Source: Elusimicrobiota bacterium (GTDB taxonomy: Bacteria; Elusimicrobiota; Elusimicrobia; Elusimicrobiales; UBA9959). From it: a stretch of 13,399 bases of DNA. Below are positions 1 through 11,817 of the stretch, one piece after another. Position 1 is the first letter of the stretch. Each line of letters starts with the position of its first letter. A program made the translations under genes and the position numbers. The stretch is from contig JAKLEK010000022.1 of NCBI GenBank assembly GCA_022703115.1, positions 1 to 13,399 on the forward strand, written 5' to 3'. The notes under the pieces are model-generated. The model saw only the letters and a list, made by a program, of their open reading frames with translations, made no database searches and was not told the DNA's origin.

Positions 1-74
1 TTGCCGTGGTCCACATGCCCGATCGTTCCCACGTTCACGTGCGGCTTCTTACGGTCGAATTTTGCTTTTGCCAT
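1..74 (-). CDS. tuf: Elongation factor Tu, N-terminal fragment (cut by window edge)
   Basis: The reverse complement from position 74 reads MAKAKFDRKKPHVNVGTIGH followed by VDHGK, the signature start of EF-Tu and the beginning of its G1 (P-loop) motif GHVDHGKT. EF-Tu is the cytoplasmic GTPase that carries aminoacyl-tRNA to the ribosomal A site. Only 24 codons plus two bases are present because the window ends here. An AAGGAG Shine-Dalgarno sequence lies about 9 bases upstream of the ATG and fixes the start. The gene follows fusA by a 51-base spacer in the same direction, the usual end of the str operon. Whether this is the only tuf copy cannot be seen. Confidence 0.95.
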   Translation of the reverse strand, partial: MAKAKFDRKKPHVNVGTIGHVDHG

Positions 75-104
75 TTTATTCAACTCCTTCGTTGGATTCG
101 CAGA

Positions 105-121
105 AGCGGCCGCCGGCCGCT
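105..121 (-). other. Hairpin in the fusA-tuf spacer
   Basis: A perfect inverted repeat has two 7-base arms (105-111 and 115-121) around a 3-base loop. It begins 4 bases after the fusA stop codon and ends about 20 bases before the tuf Shine-Dalgarno. It is all GC except the outermost pair. No U-run follows on the transcribed strand, so it does not look like an intrinsic terminator. A role in mRNA processing or 3'-end protection is inference only. Confidence 0.6.
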
Positions 122-125
122 CCCG

Positions 126-2222
126 TCACTTAACGGCTTCGGCGGACTGCGTACGCTTCTCGACAACCGCCTTGGCGACGTTCGTAGGGACCTCTTCGTA
201 GTGGCTCGGCTCCATGTTGAATGAAGCGCGGCCCTGCGAAATGGACCTTACGATGGTCGCATACCCGAACATCTCCGACAGCGGCACTGTGCCGCGCACG
301 AAACGCGCGTTGCCACGGCTGCCCATCTCCGTGATCTTGGCGCGCCTGGAATTGAGGTCCCCGATGACGTCGCCCATATTGGCCTCGGGCGTGGTGACCT
401 CCACTTTCATGATGGGCTCCATCAGGTAAGGGGTCGCTTTGCGGCAGCCGTCCTTGAACGCCATGGCGCCGGCTATCTTGAAGGCTATTTCCGAAGAGTC
501 CACGTCGTGGAAAGAGCCGTCGAACAGAGTCACCTTCACGTCCACGACCGGGAACCCGGCCAGCACGCCGGCTTCCATGGACTCGCGGCAGCCTTTCTCG
601 ACCGCGGGGATGTACTCCTTGGGGATGCGGCCCTGCTTGATGGCGTCGACGAACTCGAAGCCCTTGTTGAGGGGCTGAGGCTCCACTTTCAGCCATACGT
701 GGCCGTACTGCCCGCGTCCGCCGGACTGGCGGATGAATTTGCCTTCTATCTCCGCGGCTTTACGGATGGATTCGCGGTACGCGACCTGCGGGCGGCCTAC
801 GTTCGCCTGCACGTTGAATTCGCGCTTCAGGCGGTCCACGATGATGTCCAGATGCAGTTCGCCCATTCCTGAAATAATGGTCTGCCCTGTCTCCTCGTCG
901 GTCTTTATACGGAAGGTCTGATCTTCCTCGGCGAGGCGTCCCATAGCGAGGCCCATTTTCTGCTCGTCTTCCTTGGACTTGGGCTCGATCGAGATGGAAA
1001 TGACGGGTTCCGGGAAGTTCATGCCCTCTAGGATAAGCGGATTCTCGGGAGAGCAGATGGTCTCGCCGACCGTGGCGCTCTTGATGGCCACGGTAGCCGC
1101 TATATCGCCCGCGCTTATCTCTTTTATCTCCTCGCGCTTGTTGGCGTGCATCCGGAGTATGCGTCCGATGCGTTCGTTGGTCTTCTTGCGGGCGAAATAG
1201 ACCGTGTCGCCGGGCTTGAGCGTGCCGGAATAGACCCGGAAGAACGTGAGCTTGCCCACGAATGGGTCCGGCTGGATCTTGAACAGCAGCGCGCTGAAGG
1301 GAGCTTTCGGGTCGGGATGCCTCTCGGCCTCCTCGCCGGTGTTGGGATCGGTGCCGACTATCGCCGGGATATCCAGCGGAGAGGGCAGGAAGTCCACCAC
1401 GGCGTCCAGCATCGGCTGCACGCCCTTGTTCTTATATGAGGAACCGCAAAGCACCGGGAAGAACTTGTTGGACAGCGTACCGATGCGTATGGCCTTCTTG
1501 ATCTCGGCCTCGGTGAAGTTGGTATCGCCGGCCAGGTACCGCTCCATGATCTTCTCGTCGAAATCGGCGATCTTTTCGATGAGCTGTTCGCGGTACTTCT
1601 TCGATATCTCGACCATGTCGGCCGGGATATCCACCTCGTCGAAATGCGCGCCCAGGTCGTCTCCGATCCAGATCAGGGCCTTCATCTTTACCAGGTCCAC
1701 AAGTCCCTTGAAGGTCTCGGTCACGCCGATGGGCAGCTGTATGGGAGACGCGTTGGCGCCGAGCTTCTCGACTATGGAATTGGCGGACATGTAGAAATCC
1801 GCTCCGATGCGGTCCATTTTGTTCACGTAGGCGACGCGGGGCACCTTGTAACGGTCGGCCTGACGCCAGACCGTTTCGGACTGGGGCTCCACGCCCTGCA
1901 CGCCGTCGAACACCGTCACGGCGCCGTCAAGCACGCGCAGGGACCGCTCCACCTCGGCCGTGAAGTCGACATGGCCCGGGGTGTCGATGATATTGACCGT
2001 ATAACCGTTCCACTGGGTGGAGATGGCCGCCGCGGTGATGGTTATGCCGCGCTCCCTCTCCTGCGGCATCCAGTCCGTGGTGGTATTCCCGTCGTGGACC
2101 TCGCCGATCTTATGCGATTTACCGGTATAGTAAAGGATACGCTCGGTGGTCGTCGTTTTTCCCGCGTCTATGTGGGCGATGATTCCGGTGTTCCTTACTT
2201 TTGACAAGTCGAATTCAGCCAT
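126..2222 (-). CDS. fusA: Elongation factor G (EF-G)
   Basis: This 698-residue GTPase drives translocation of tRNA and mRNA on the ribosome after peptide bond formation. The length is normal for canonical EF-G. All GTP-binding motifs are visible: G1 AHIDAGKTT (16-24), the RGIT switch I threonine (T61), G3 DTPGH (80-84), G4 NKMD (134-137) and a G5-like CGSSYKNKGV (259-268). Domain II follows at about 290-400, domain III contains SGMGELHLDI (451-460), and domain IV carries GGRGQYGHV (501-509), the loop region that enters the A site. The C-terminal domain V contains GYATIVRSISQGRA (653-666). These intact motifs point to a working EF-G rather than a paralogue specialised for recycling. The ATG is supported by a GGAG about 10 bases upstream. 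It lies between rpsG (64-base spacer) and tuf, the standard str operon position. Confidence 0.98.
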   Translation of the reverse strand: MAEFDLSKVRNTGIIAHIDAGKTTTTERILYYTGKSHKIGEVHDGNTTTDWMPQERERGITITAAAISTQWNGYTVNIIDTPGHVDFTAEVERSLRVLDGAVTVFDGVQGVEPQSETVWRQADRYKVPRVAYVNKMDRIGADFYMSANSIVEKLGANASPIQLPIGVTETFKGLVDLVKMKALIWIGDDLGAHFDEVDIPADMVEISKKYREQLIEKIADFDEKIMERYLAGDTNFTEAEIKKAIRIGTLSNKFFPVLCGSSYKNKGVQPMLDAVVDFLPSPLDIPAIVGTDPNTGEEAERHPDPKAPFSALLFKIQPDPFVGKLTFFRVYSGTLKPGDTVYFARKKTNERIGRILRMHANKREEIKEISAGDIAATVAIKSATVGETICSPENPLILEGMNFPEPVISISIEPKSKEDEQKMGLAMGRLAEEDQTFRIKTDEETGQTIISGMGELHLDIIVDRLKREFNVQANVGRPQVAYRESIRKAAEIEGKFIRQSGGRGQYGHVWLKVEPQPLNKGFEFVDAIKQGRIPKEYIPAVEKGCRESMEAGVLAGFPVVDVKVTLFDGSFHDVDSSEIAFKIAGAMAFKDGCRKATPYLMEPIMKVEVTTPEANMGDVIGDLNSRRAKITEMGSRGNARFVRGTVPLSEMFGYATIVRSISQGRASFNMEPSHYEEVPTNVAKAVVEKRTQSAEAVK

Positions 2223-2245
2223 AAGAGAGTCGCTCCAAATATTCC

Positions 2246-2294
2246 TGCCGGCTATTAGCTATAAGCTAATGGCTATCAGCCACCAGCTACCAGC
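2246..2294 (-). repeat. Seven-unit 7-nt tandem repeat across the rpsG stop and the rpsG-fusA spacer
   Basis: Read on the minus strand from 2294 downward, the dinucleotide GC recurs exactly every 7 bases seven times. The units are gctggta, gctggtg, gctgata, gccatta, gcttata, gctaata and gccggca, with consensus near GCTRRTA. The first unit overlaps the last sense codons and TAG stop of rpsG (Arg-Trp-stop), and the array fills most of the spacer before fusA. The inner part also folds: 2254-2260 pairs with 2264-2270 around a 3-base loop, extendable to 10 pairs with one G-U. Heptamer arrays resemble the short tandemly repeated repetitive (STRR) sequences described in cyanobacteria, but any relationship is only by form. 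Confidence 0.75.
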
Positions 2295-2766
2295 GATAAT
2301 GCGCGAACGCGCGGTTCGCTTCCGCCATCCTGTGGGCGTCTTCCCTCTTCTTGAAAGCGGACCCTTCCTTCTTGAAGGCCAGTATCAGTTCCTCGGCCAG
2401 ATGCTCTTCCATGTGAGCGCCCTTGCGGTCGCGGGCCGCGCCGAGTATCCAGCGCATCGCCAGCGAGGAACCGCGGGCCGGCTTGACCTCGATCGGCACC
2501 TGGTAGTTCGCTCCGCCCACCCGGCGGGCCTTTACCTCCACCAGAGGACGCACGTTCTCGATGGCCTTGGTGAAGACCGCGAGCGGATCTTCCTTGGTCT
2601 TTTCCTTGATTATGTCCAGCGCGCCGTAAAGGATGCGCTCCGCGGCCAGCCTTTTGCCCTGGAAATTTATCTTATTGACGAACCGGGCCACGAGCACCGA
2701 ATTATACCTGAAATCCGGCGGCGGCAACGGCCTTCTGTCCCTGGGTCTCAAACCTTTTCTAGGCAT
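2287..2766 (-). CDS. rpsG: 30S ribosomal protein S7
   Basis: This 159-residue protein nucleates assembly of the 30S head by binding the 3' major domain of 16S rRNA and lines the E site. Family features are clear: a basic N-terminus (MPRKGLRPRDRR), YNSVLVARFVNKI (21-33), the beta-hairpin segment RRVGGANYQVPIEV (81-94), RGSSLAMRWIL (98-108) and the conserved C-terminal AFAHYRW (153-159). The length is close to the usual 155-160, with a slightly proline-rich N-terminal stretch (residues 13-17). A GGAG sits 8 bases upstream of the ATG. In E. coli, S7 represses the str operon by binding the rpsL-rpsG spacer. Here that spacer is only 63 bases and no equivalent structure was recognised. The stop codon is embedded in a heptamer repeat. 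Confidence 0.98.
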   Translation of the reverse strand: MPRKGLRPRDRRPLPPPDFRYNSVLVARFVNKINFQGKRLAAERILYGALDIIKEKTKEDPLAVFTKAIENVRPLVEVKARRVGGANYQVPIEVKPARGSSLAMRWILGAARDRKGAHMEEHLAEELILAFKKEGSAFKKREDAHRMAEANRAFAHYRW

Positions 2767-2829
2767 ATTATCAGCTCCAATCCCATGTTTACTGCAGATC
2801 TACAGCTCTTTCGCTAATCGGCTGTCCGA

Positions 2830-3225
2830 CTATTTCTTCGGCTCCGCCTTTCCGGCCTTGGGCCGCTTCGCCCCGTAAAGGGACCGGCCCTGCTTGCGGC
2901 CTTCCACTCCGGAAGCGTCCAGAGAACCGCGTATGATGTGGTAGCGGCAGCCGGGCAGGTCCTTAACCCTGCCGCCCCTCACGAGCACTATGGAGTGTTC
3001 CTGAAGGTTGTGTCCCACTCCGGGGATGTAGGCGATGACCTCATGTTTGGAGGTCAGTTTCACCTTGGCCACCTTCCTGAGCGCGGAATTGGGTTTCTTA
3101 GGGGTAGTGGTGTACACCCTGGTGCAGACGCCCCGCCTCTGCGGACAGGACACGAGCGCCGGCGCTTTGGAGACCTTCTTCAAGGTCTGCCGTCCCTTAC
3201 GTATGAGCTGGTTTATGGTAGACAT
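2830..3225 (-). CDS. rpsL: 30S ribosomal protein S12
   Basis: S12 sits at the decoding centre of the 30S subunit and helps monitor codon-anticodon pairing. The 131-residue sequence has the core signature RRGVCTRVYTTTPKKPNSAL (30-49) and EHSIVLVRGGRVKDLPGCRYH (76-96). The residues whose change gives streptomycin resistance in other bacteria, K43 and K88, are both wild-type, so a streptomycin-sensitive form is expected. D89, the aspartate methylthiolated by RimO in E. coli, is also present. The C-terminus ends in a lysine-rich tail (KRPKAGKAEPKK), slightly longer than in many homologues. No Shine-Dalgarno is visible in the 20 bases before the ATG, unlike most neighbours. It follows rpoC after 119 bases and precedes rpsG by 63. 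Confidence 0.98.
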   Translation of the reverse strand: MSTINQLIRKGRQTLKKVSKAPALVSCPQRRGVCTRVYTTTPKKPNSALRKVAKVKLTSKHEVIAYIPGVGHNLQEHSIVLVRGGRVKDLPGCRYHIIRGSLDASGVEGRKQGRSLYGAKRPKAGKAEPKK

Positions 3226-3344
3226 ATTCTGTGGCGAGCGATAGCGGACACAGTGCTCAGCAAACAGCGAAGTATCGAAATTACGGCATCACGCGCTGCG
3301 ATTCACCGGCATGCCGCTCTCTTTTTTCACCGTTCGGCCGTTCG
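3226..3344 (-). other. rpoC-rpsL spacer with degenerate short repeats and inverted repeats
   Basis: This 119-base spacer joins the beta operon to the str genes. It contains a 10-base palindrome cggcatgccg at 3307-3316, whose second half can instead pair with cggcat at 3284-3289. It also has two copies of ccgttcg one base apart near 3334-3348, and loosely spaced AGC-type words about every 7 bases at 3230-3275. No convincing -35/-10 promoter, no terminator with a U-run and no Shine-Dalgarno for rpsL could be found. No ORF of note lies here. Confidence 0.4.
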
Positions 3345-7556
<4,212 letters not shown>

Positions 7557-7600
7557 AGTGTTTTTCTCCGTCCCGCGCGCCGGGCTCCGTCGTTCTCACC

Positions 7601-7633
7601 CGGCGGGCAGGGGCACGTTGGCCCCGCCCGCCG
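7601..7633 (-). other. Strong GC hairpin in the rpoB-rpoC spacer
   Basis: Arms 7601-7608 and 7626-7633 pair over 8 bases. After a single unpaired A (7609), a further 5 pairs form (7610-7614 with 7621-7625), closing a 6-base loop. All but the loop and bulge are G-C pairs. On the transcribed strand the downstream bases are not U-rich, so intrinsic termination is unlikely. It sits 30 bases after the rpoB stop and 44 bases before the rpoC start. It could act in RNA processing, stability or pausing, but the sequence alone does not say which. Confidence 0.7.
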
Positions 7634-7662
7634 TTCCTGATGTCCTACGCTCCCCTTCGTTC

Positions 7663-10600
7663 TCAGACCTTCGCGGCGGTCTTCTTCTTCGCTTTTTCCT
7701 TGGCGCTTTCGGCGCGCGCCGTTTCCTCTTCGGCCTTGAAGAGGTCCACGTCGAGAGCGAGGGCCTGCAGTTCTTTCACCAGCACCTTGAACGACTCCGG
7801 CACCCCCGGCTGGGGAGGGAAGTCGCCTTTTATGATGGCCTCGTACATCTTGGTCCTGCCGGAGAAGTCGTCGGATTTGACGGTAAGCATCTCCTGCAGG
7901 GCGTATGCCGCGCCGTAGCCTTCCAGCGCCCAGACCTCCATCTCTCCGAAGCGCTGGCCGCCGAAGAGGGCCTTTCCGCCCAGAGGCTGCCTGGTTATCA
8001 GGGAGTAAGGTCCGGTAGAACGGGCGTGCACCTTGTCCTCCACGAGGTGGATCAGCTTCAGGATATACATGTAGCCGATCGTGACCTTCTCGTGGAACTT
8101 TTCGCCGGTCCGGCCGTCGTAAAGATTTATGCGGCAATAATCGTCCGGGAGATACTCCTCCGGCACGCCCTGCTTCTTCAGATGCTCCTTGGCCAGCTGG
8201 ATCATCTGGATGACGCCCGGCTTTTCCGCGTTCGGATGCGCGGCGAAATCCTTCACGATGTCGTCCACCGTGACCTCGCTGCGCTTCTTCTTTCGCTTCT
8301 CCTCCCAGTACGTCCAGTAATTCGGATTATCCTCGATGGCGCCGTCGAATACCGGGCAGATCATCTGCGTATCCAGCTGCTTGCCGGCCCAGCCCAGCAT
8401 GGTCTCGAGTATCTGCCCGATGTTCATGCGCGAGGGGACGCCCAGCGGGGACAGCACCATGTCCACCGGCGTTCCGTCCGGCAGGTGCGGCATGTCCTCC
8501 TTGGGCATTATGCGGGCGACCACGCCCTTGTTTCCGTGGCGGCCGGAAAGCTTATCGCCGACGCGCAGCCTTCTCTTCAGGGCCACGTACACCTTGACGA
8601 CCTTGTTGACCGTCACGGGCAGCTCGCCGGTGGTCTTGAGCAGTTCCTTTTCCCGGGCGTAGCGGTCCTTTACCTTCTTCTCCATCAGCTTGTAGAACTC
8701 TTCCACATCCGAGGACTTCTGATCGTCCTTGACGGCCTCTTTACGGTAATTTTTGAGGGCTTCGAGGTTCTCTTTCATCTCCTCGTTCAGTTCGTCAAGG
8801 CGCCGCTTCTCCTCCGGTTTGGAGAGTTTCTCGCGGCGGACGAAAACGCGGGTCCCCATGATCTTTCCGTTAACGCCCGGCGGCACGCGGAGAGAGGTAT
8901 CCGTCACATCCTCGGCCTTCTTGCCGAAGATCACCTTCAGAAGCCTTTCCTCGGGGGAAAGCTGCTGTTCGCCCTTGGGGGACACCTTGCACACCAGGAT
9001 GTCTCCGGGACGGACCATGGTGGCCGGGACCACGACGCCTTCTGAGTCTATATGCTCCAGCGCGTCAGAACCGACATTGGGAATATCGCGGGTGATCTCT
9101 TCCGGACCGAGCTTGGTGTCGCGCGCCTCCACCTCGAACTCCTCTATGAAGACCGAGGTCAGCGCGTCGTTCTCAACCAGCCGTTCGGAAACGAGGATCG
9201 CGTCCTCGTAGTTGAAGCCTTCCCAGCTCATGAAAGCCACCAGCAGGTTCTTGCCCAGGGCGAGCTGGCCGGAGGCGGTGGCCGGGCCGTCGGCGATCAC
9301 ATCGCCTTTCTTAACGTAGTCTCCGCTCCTGACCGTCGGCGACTGGTTGACGCAGGTGTCCTGGTTTGACCTTCTGTACTTTATCAGCCGGTAGATCTCC
9401 GGGTCCTTTGAGTTATCCGGCCGTATCGCTATCATTTCCCCGGAGGAATACAGCACCTTTCCGGAGGAACGGGCGGTGACGCAGGCGCGGGAGTCCTTCG
9501 CGATGGCCGGTTCCACGCCGGTGCAGACCAGCGGGGGCTCGGTCACCAGCAGAGGGACGGCCTGGCGCATCATGTTGGAGCCCATCAGAGCGCGGTTCGC
9601 GTCGTCGTGCTCAAGGAAGGGCACGCACGCGGCGGAGATGGAGACCACCTGCATGGGAGAGACGTCCATATATCTGACGTCGGAAGCGTCCACAAAGACG
9701 TAATCGTCCTTGATCCTGCCGTAGACCTGGTCCGATGACAGGCGTTTGTCGTCCACCTGGGAATTGGCCTGAGCGACGAAGATATCGTCCTCGCGGAACG
9801 CGGTCAGATACTCCGCTTCCTCGGTTATTTTCCCGTTAGAGACCTTCCGGTACGGGGTTTCAATGAGGCCGTACTGGTTCACCTTGGCGTAGGCGGCGAG
9901 CGAGACTATGAGGCCGATGTTCGGGCCTTCGGGCGTTTCGATCGGACAGACCCGGCCGTAATGGGTGTAATGCACGTCGCGGACTTCGAAGCCGGCGCGC
10001 TTGCGGTTGAGTCCGCCGGGGCCGAGCGCCGAAAGACGGCGCTTATGGGTCAGCTCGGCGAGCGGATTGATCTGGTCCATGAACTGGGACAGCTGGGAAG
10101 TGCCGAAGAACTTCCTCATTATGGCCACGACCGGCGCGGCGTTGACCAGGGTGCGAGGGGTTATGGTCTTATCCTCTTTGTTCATCCGGTCGCGCACGTG
10201 CCTGGAGATCTGGACCAGCGCCACCCGGATCTGGTTCTCCAGCAGTTCGCCTATCGAACGCACGCGGCGGTTGCCGAGGTGGTCGATGTCGTCGACCTTA
10301 TACTCGAACTTGTGGCCGTTATAGTCGAAAGAAGGCGCGGCGGAGTTCAGCGCCATCAGGTATTTCACGGTGACTATGACGTCCTCGATGCAGATGTTCC
10401 GCTTGTTCTCGGCCGGCACCTTGAACTTCTTGTGCTGTCTGGCCAGGTCCTCGTAGAGCGGAGTCAGTTTCCGGGCGGCCTTATATCGGCCGACTATCGA
10501 GAAATCATAACGGCGCAGGCTCTTGAAAAGGATATTGTCGAGATATTCCTCTGCCTGTTCCTTTACTATGAAATCCTGCCCGCGCATTTTCTTGTATATC

Positions 10601-11538
10601 TCGTAGCGCGCGTCCGAAGCGTTCTTCGGCTGGTTCTTTCCCTCCAGGGCCAGTATAATGCCCGGATTGTCCTCTTTAGGGCTGCCCTTTATCAGACGCA
10701 CCTTCTGGATCTTGCGCTCGATCATCAGCTTGACCGTCTTTTCGTCAAGCGGCTGCGCGGCCCTTTCCTCCAGGTTCCAGAGCACCTCTCCGGTCTTCGT
10801 GTCCACTATGTCCTCTATGGCGTAATGTCCGACGATGTTCTGGGAGTTATCGGCGCTGACCGGCACCTCCGTCTGGTCGTAGAAGATCTGCAGGATCTCG
10901 GAGTTGGTCTCGATGCCGGCGGCCTTCAGGAAAGTGGTCACAAGTATCTTCTTCTTGCGGTCCAGCCTGACCCAAAGAACGTTATCGAGGTCGAACTCGA
11001 ACTCGACCCAGGCGCCGCGGTACGGGATTATCCGGGCGAAGAAGAGAGGCTTGCCGAGGACCGACTGTTTTTCCTCGTCGTCGTCCTCGAAAATTATGCC
11101 GGGAGAGCGGTGCAGCTGGCTGACCACTATCCGCTCCGCTCCGTTGAAAATGAAAGAGCCGGTATCGGTCATGAGCGGCAGGTCGCAGAGGGTAACGTCC
11201 TGGTCGATCATGTGCTTGAGCCTGCCGCTGTCCTGCTTCAGGCTCAGGCTGAGATAGGCCTTTAAAGGCGCGGCATAGGTCCCGCCCCTGGTAAGGGCCT
11301 CTTCTGGATTCAGGTACTTGGGAGCTCCCAGCTCGAACTTCAGGAAATCCAGCACCATGGAGCCGTCGGCCGACTCTATGGGGAACACGTCCACGAAAGC
11401 GGCCTGCAGTCCCTGTATCTTCCTGGCTTCCGGCTTCGTGTCCAGCTGCAGGAACCATTCGAAAGACTGCCTCTGCATGTCAAGAAGGTCCGGCACCTCG
11501 AGAATCTGCGGTATCCTGGAGAAGTTAAGCTGTTTCAT
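7663..11538 (-). CDS. rpoB: DNA-directed RNA polymerase subunit beta
   Basis: This 1291-residue protein forms the other half of the RNA polymerase catalytic cleft and carries the rifampicin pocket. The rifampicin cluster (about 479-509) reads GTSQLSQFMDQ and THKRRLSALGPGG with Q485, D488, H498, R501 and S503 (E. coli 513, 516, 526, 529, 531) unchanged, so a sensitive form is expected. Other conserved stretches are RVCPIETPEGPNIGL, KNLLVAFMSWEGFNYEDAI, GDKLSGRHGNKG and the C-terminal GGQRFGEMEVWALEGYGAA. A charged, probably coiled-coil insertion lies at about 905-970, shorter than the E. coli equivalent, and the C-terminus is a Lys/Ala-rich tail. I chose the ATG at 11538 because AGAGG lies 5 bases upstream. 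An in-frame GTG at 11544 would abut that sequence and leave no spacing. It precedes rpoC. Confidence 0.97.
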   Translation of the reverse strand: MKQLNFSRIPQILEVPDLLDMQRQSFEWFLQLDTKPEARKIQGLQAAFVDVFPIESADGSMVLDFLKFELGAPKYLNPEEALTRGGTYAAPLKAYLSLSLKQDSGRLKHMIDQDVTLCDLPLMTDTGSFIFNGAERIVVSQLHRSPGIIFEDDDEEKQSVLGKPLFFARIIPYRGAWVEFEFDLDNVLWVRLDRKKKILVTTFLKAAGIETNSEILQIFYDQTEVPVSADNSQNIVGHYAIEDIVDTKTGEVLWNLEERAAQPLDEKTVKLMIERKIQKVRLIKGSPKEDNPGIILALEGKNQPKNASDARYEIYKKMRGQDFIVKEQAEEYLDNILFKSLRRYDFSIVGRYKAARKLTPLYEDLARQHKKFKVPAENKRNICIEDVIVTVKYLMALNSAAPSFDYNGHKFEYKVDDIDHLGNRRVRSIGELLENQIRVALVQISRHVRDRMNKEDKTITPRTLVNAAPVVAIMRKFFGTSQLSQFMDQINPLAELTHKRRLSALGPGGLNRKRAGFEVRDVHYTHYGRVCPIETPEGPNIGLIVSLAAYAKVNQYGLIETPYRKVSNGKITEEAEYLTAFREDDIFVAQANSQVDDKRLSSDQVYGRIKDDYVFVDASDVRYMDVSPMQVVSISAACVPFLEHDDANRALMGSNMMRQAVPLLVTEPPLVCTGVEPAIAKDSRACVTARSSGKVLYSSGEMIAIRPDNSKDPEIYRLIKYRRSNQDTCVNQSPTVRSGDYVKKGDVIADGPATASGQLALGKNLLVAFMSWEGFNYEDAILVSERLVENDALTSVFIEEFEVEARDTKLGPEEITRDIPNVGSDALEHIDSEGVVVPATMVRPGDILVCKVSPKGEQQLSPEERLLKVIFGKKAEDVTDTSLRVPPGVNGKIMGTRVFVRREKLSKPEEKRRLDELNEEMKENLEALKNYRKEAVKDDQKSSDVEEFYKLMEKKVKDRYAREKELLKTTGELPVTVNKVVKVYVALKRRLRVGDKLSGRHGNKGVVARIMPKEDMPHLPDGTPVDMVLSPLGVPSRMNIGQILETMLGWAGKQLDTQMICPVFDGAIEDNPNYWTYWEEKRKKKRSEVTVDDIVKDFAAHPNAEKPGVIQMIQLAKEHLKKQGVPEEYLPDDYCRINLYDGRTGEKFHEKVTIGYMYILKLIHLVEDKVHARSTGPYSLITRQPLGGKALFGGQRFGEMEVWALEGYGAAYALQEMLTVKSDDFSGRTKMYEAIIKGDFPPQPGVPESFKVLVKELQALALDVDLFKAEEETARAESAKEKAKKKTAAKV

Positions 11539-11817
11539 CGTCACCTCTTTTGGCAGGCTGTGCGACCGCTCAGGTACTGTACGCGCTATAGGTCAAAGTT
11601 CAATTGACCAAGACGGAACCCTCCCCGCGCTTGCCGCGGAGCAGGCCCCTTCGTTCCCGACGTTATGACATGTATAGACTGTAATCGCAGTTCCCGGTAG
11701 ACCACGACACGACACAACAGCGCGGTTAAACCCTGTATGTGCCGTGTCTCCGGCCGCGCCACCCGGGCGATCCTCGCCCGGGACGACGCGCCTTCGGTCA
11801 GACTTTGTGTCTAAGGA
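11539..11817 (-). other. rplL-rpoB spacer with possible attenuator-type hairpins
   Basis: This 279-base gap is the longest non-coding stretch in the window. Just after the rplL stop a small hairpin forms (11798-11803 with 11809-11814). It is followed by a perfect 9-bp GC hairpin (11762-11770 with 11774-11782, 3-base loop). Further on are 5-bp (11625-11629 with 11635-11639) and 6-bp (11591-11596 with 11604-11609) hairpins. None is followed by a U-run. In E. coli this same spacer holds a partial terminator and an RNase III site that lower rpoB expression relative to rplL. A similar role here is inference from position. No convincing promoter was found, and rpoB has its own AGAGG ribosome site at the end. 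Confidence 0.5.
11762..11782 (-). other. Perfect 9-bp hairpin downstream of rplL
   Basis: The arms cccgggcga and tcgcccggg enclose a 3-base loop, giving a very stable structure 36 bases after the rplL stop codon. The following bases on the transcribed strand are GC-rich without a U-tract. This is the best single candidate for the transcriptional pause, attenuation or processing element expected between rplL and rpoB, where many bacteria step expression down from ribosomal protein to polymerase levels. Confidence 0.6.

Noticed and set aside
11538..11544. GTG at 11544 as the rpoB start
   Set aside because: The AGAGG ribosome site would directly abut the GTG, whereas the ATG six bases downstream has normal spacing. 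The GTG cannot be fully excluded.
11580..11690. Possible promoter-like words upstream of rpoB (TATACA-like near 11677, TTGACC/TTGAAC near 11600)
   Set aside because: No pairing of -35 and -10 elements with 16-18 base spacing could be found on the coding strand, so a promoter is not supported.
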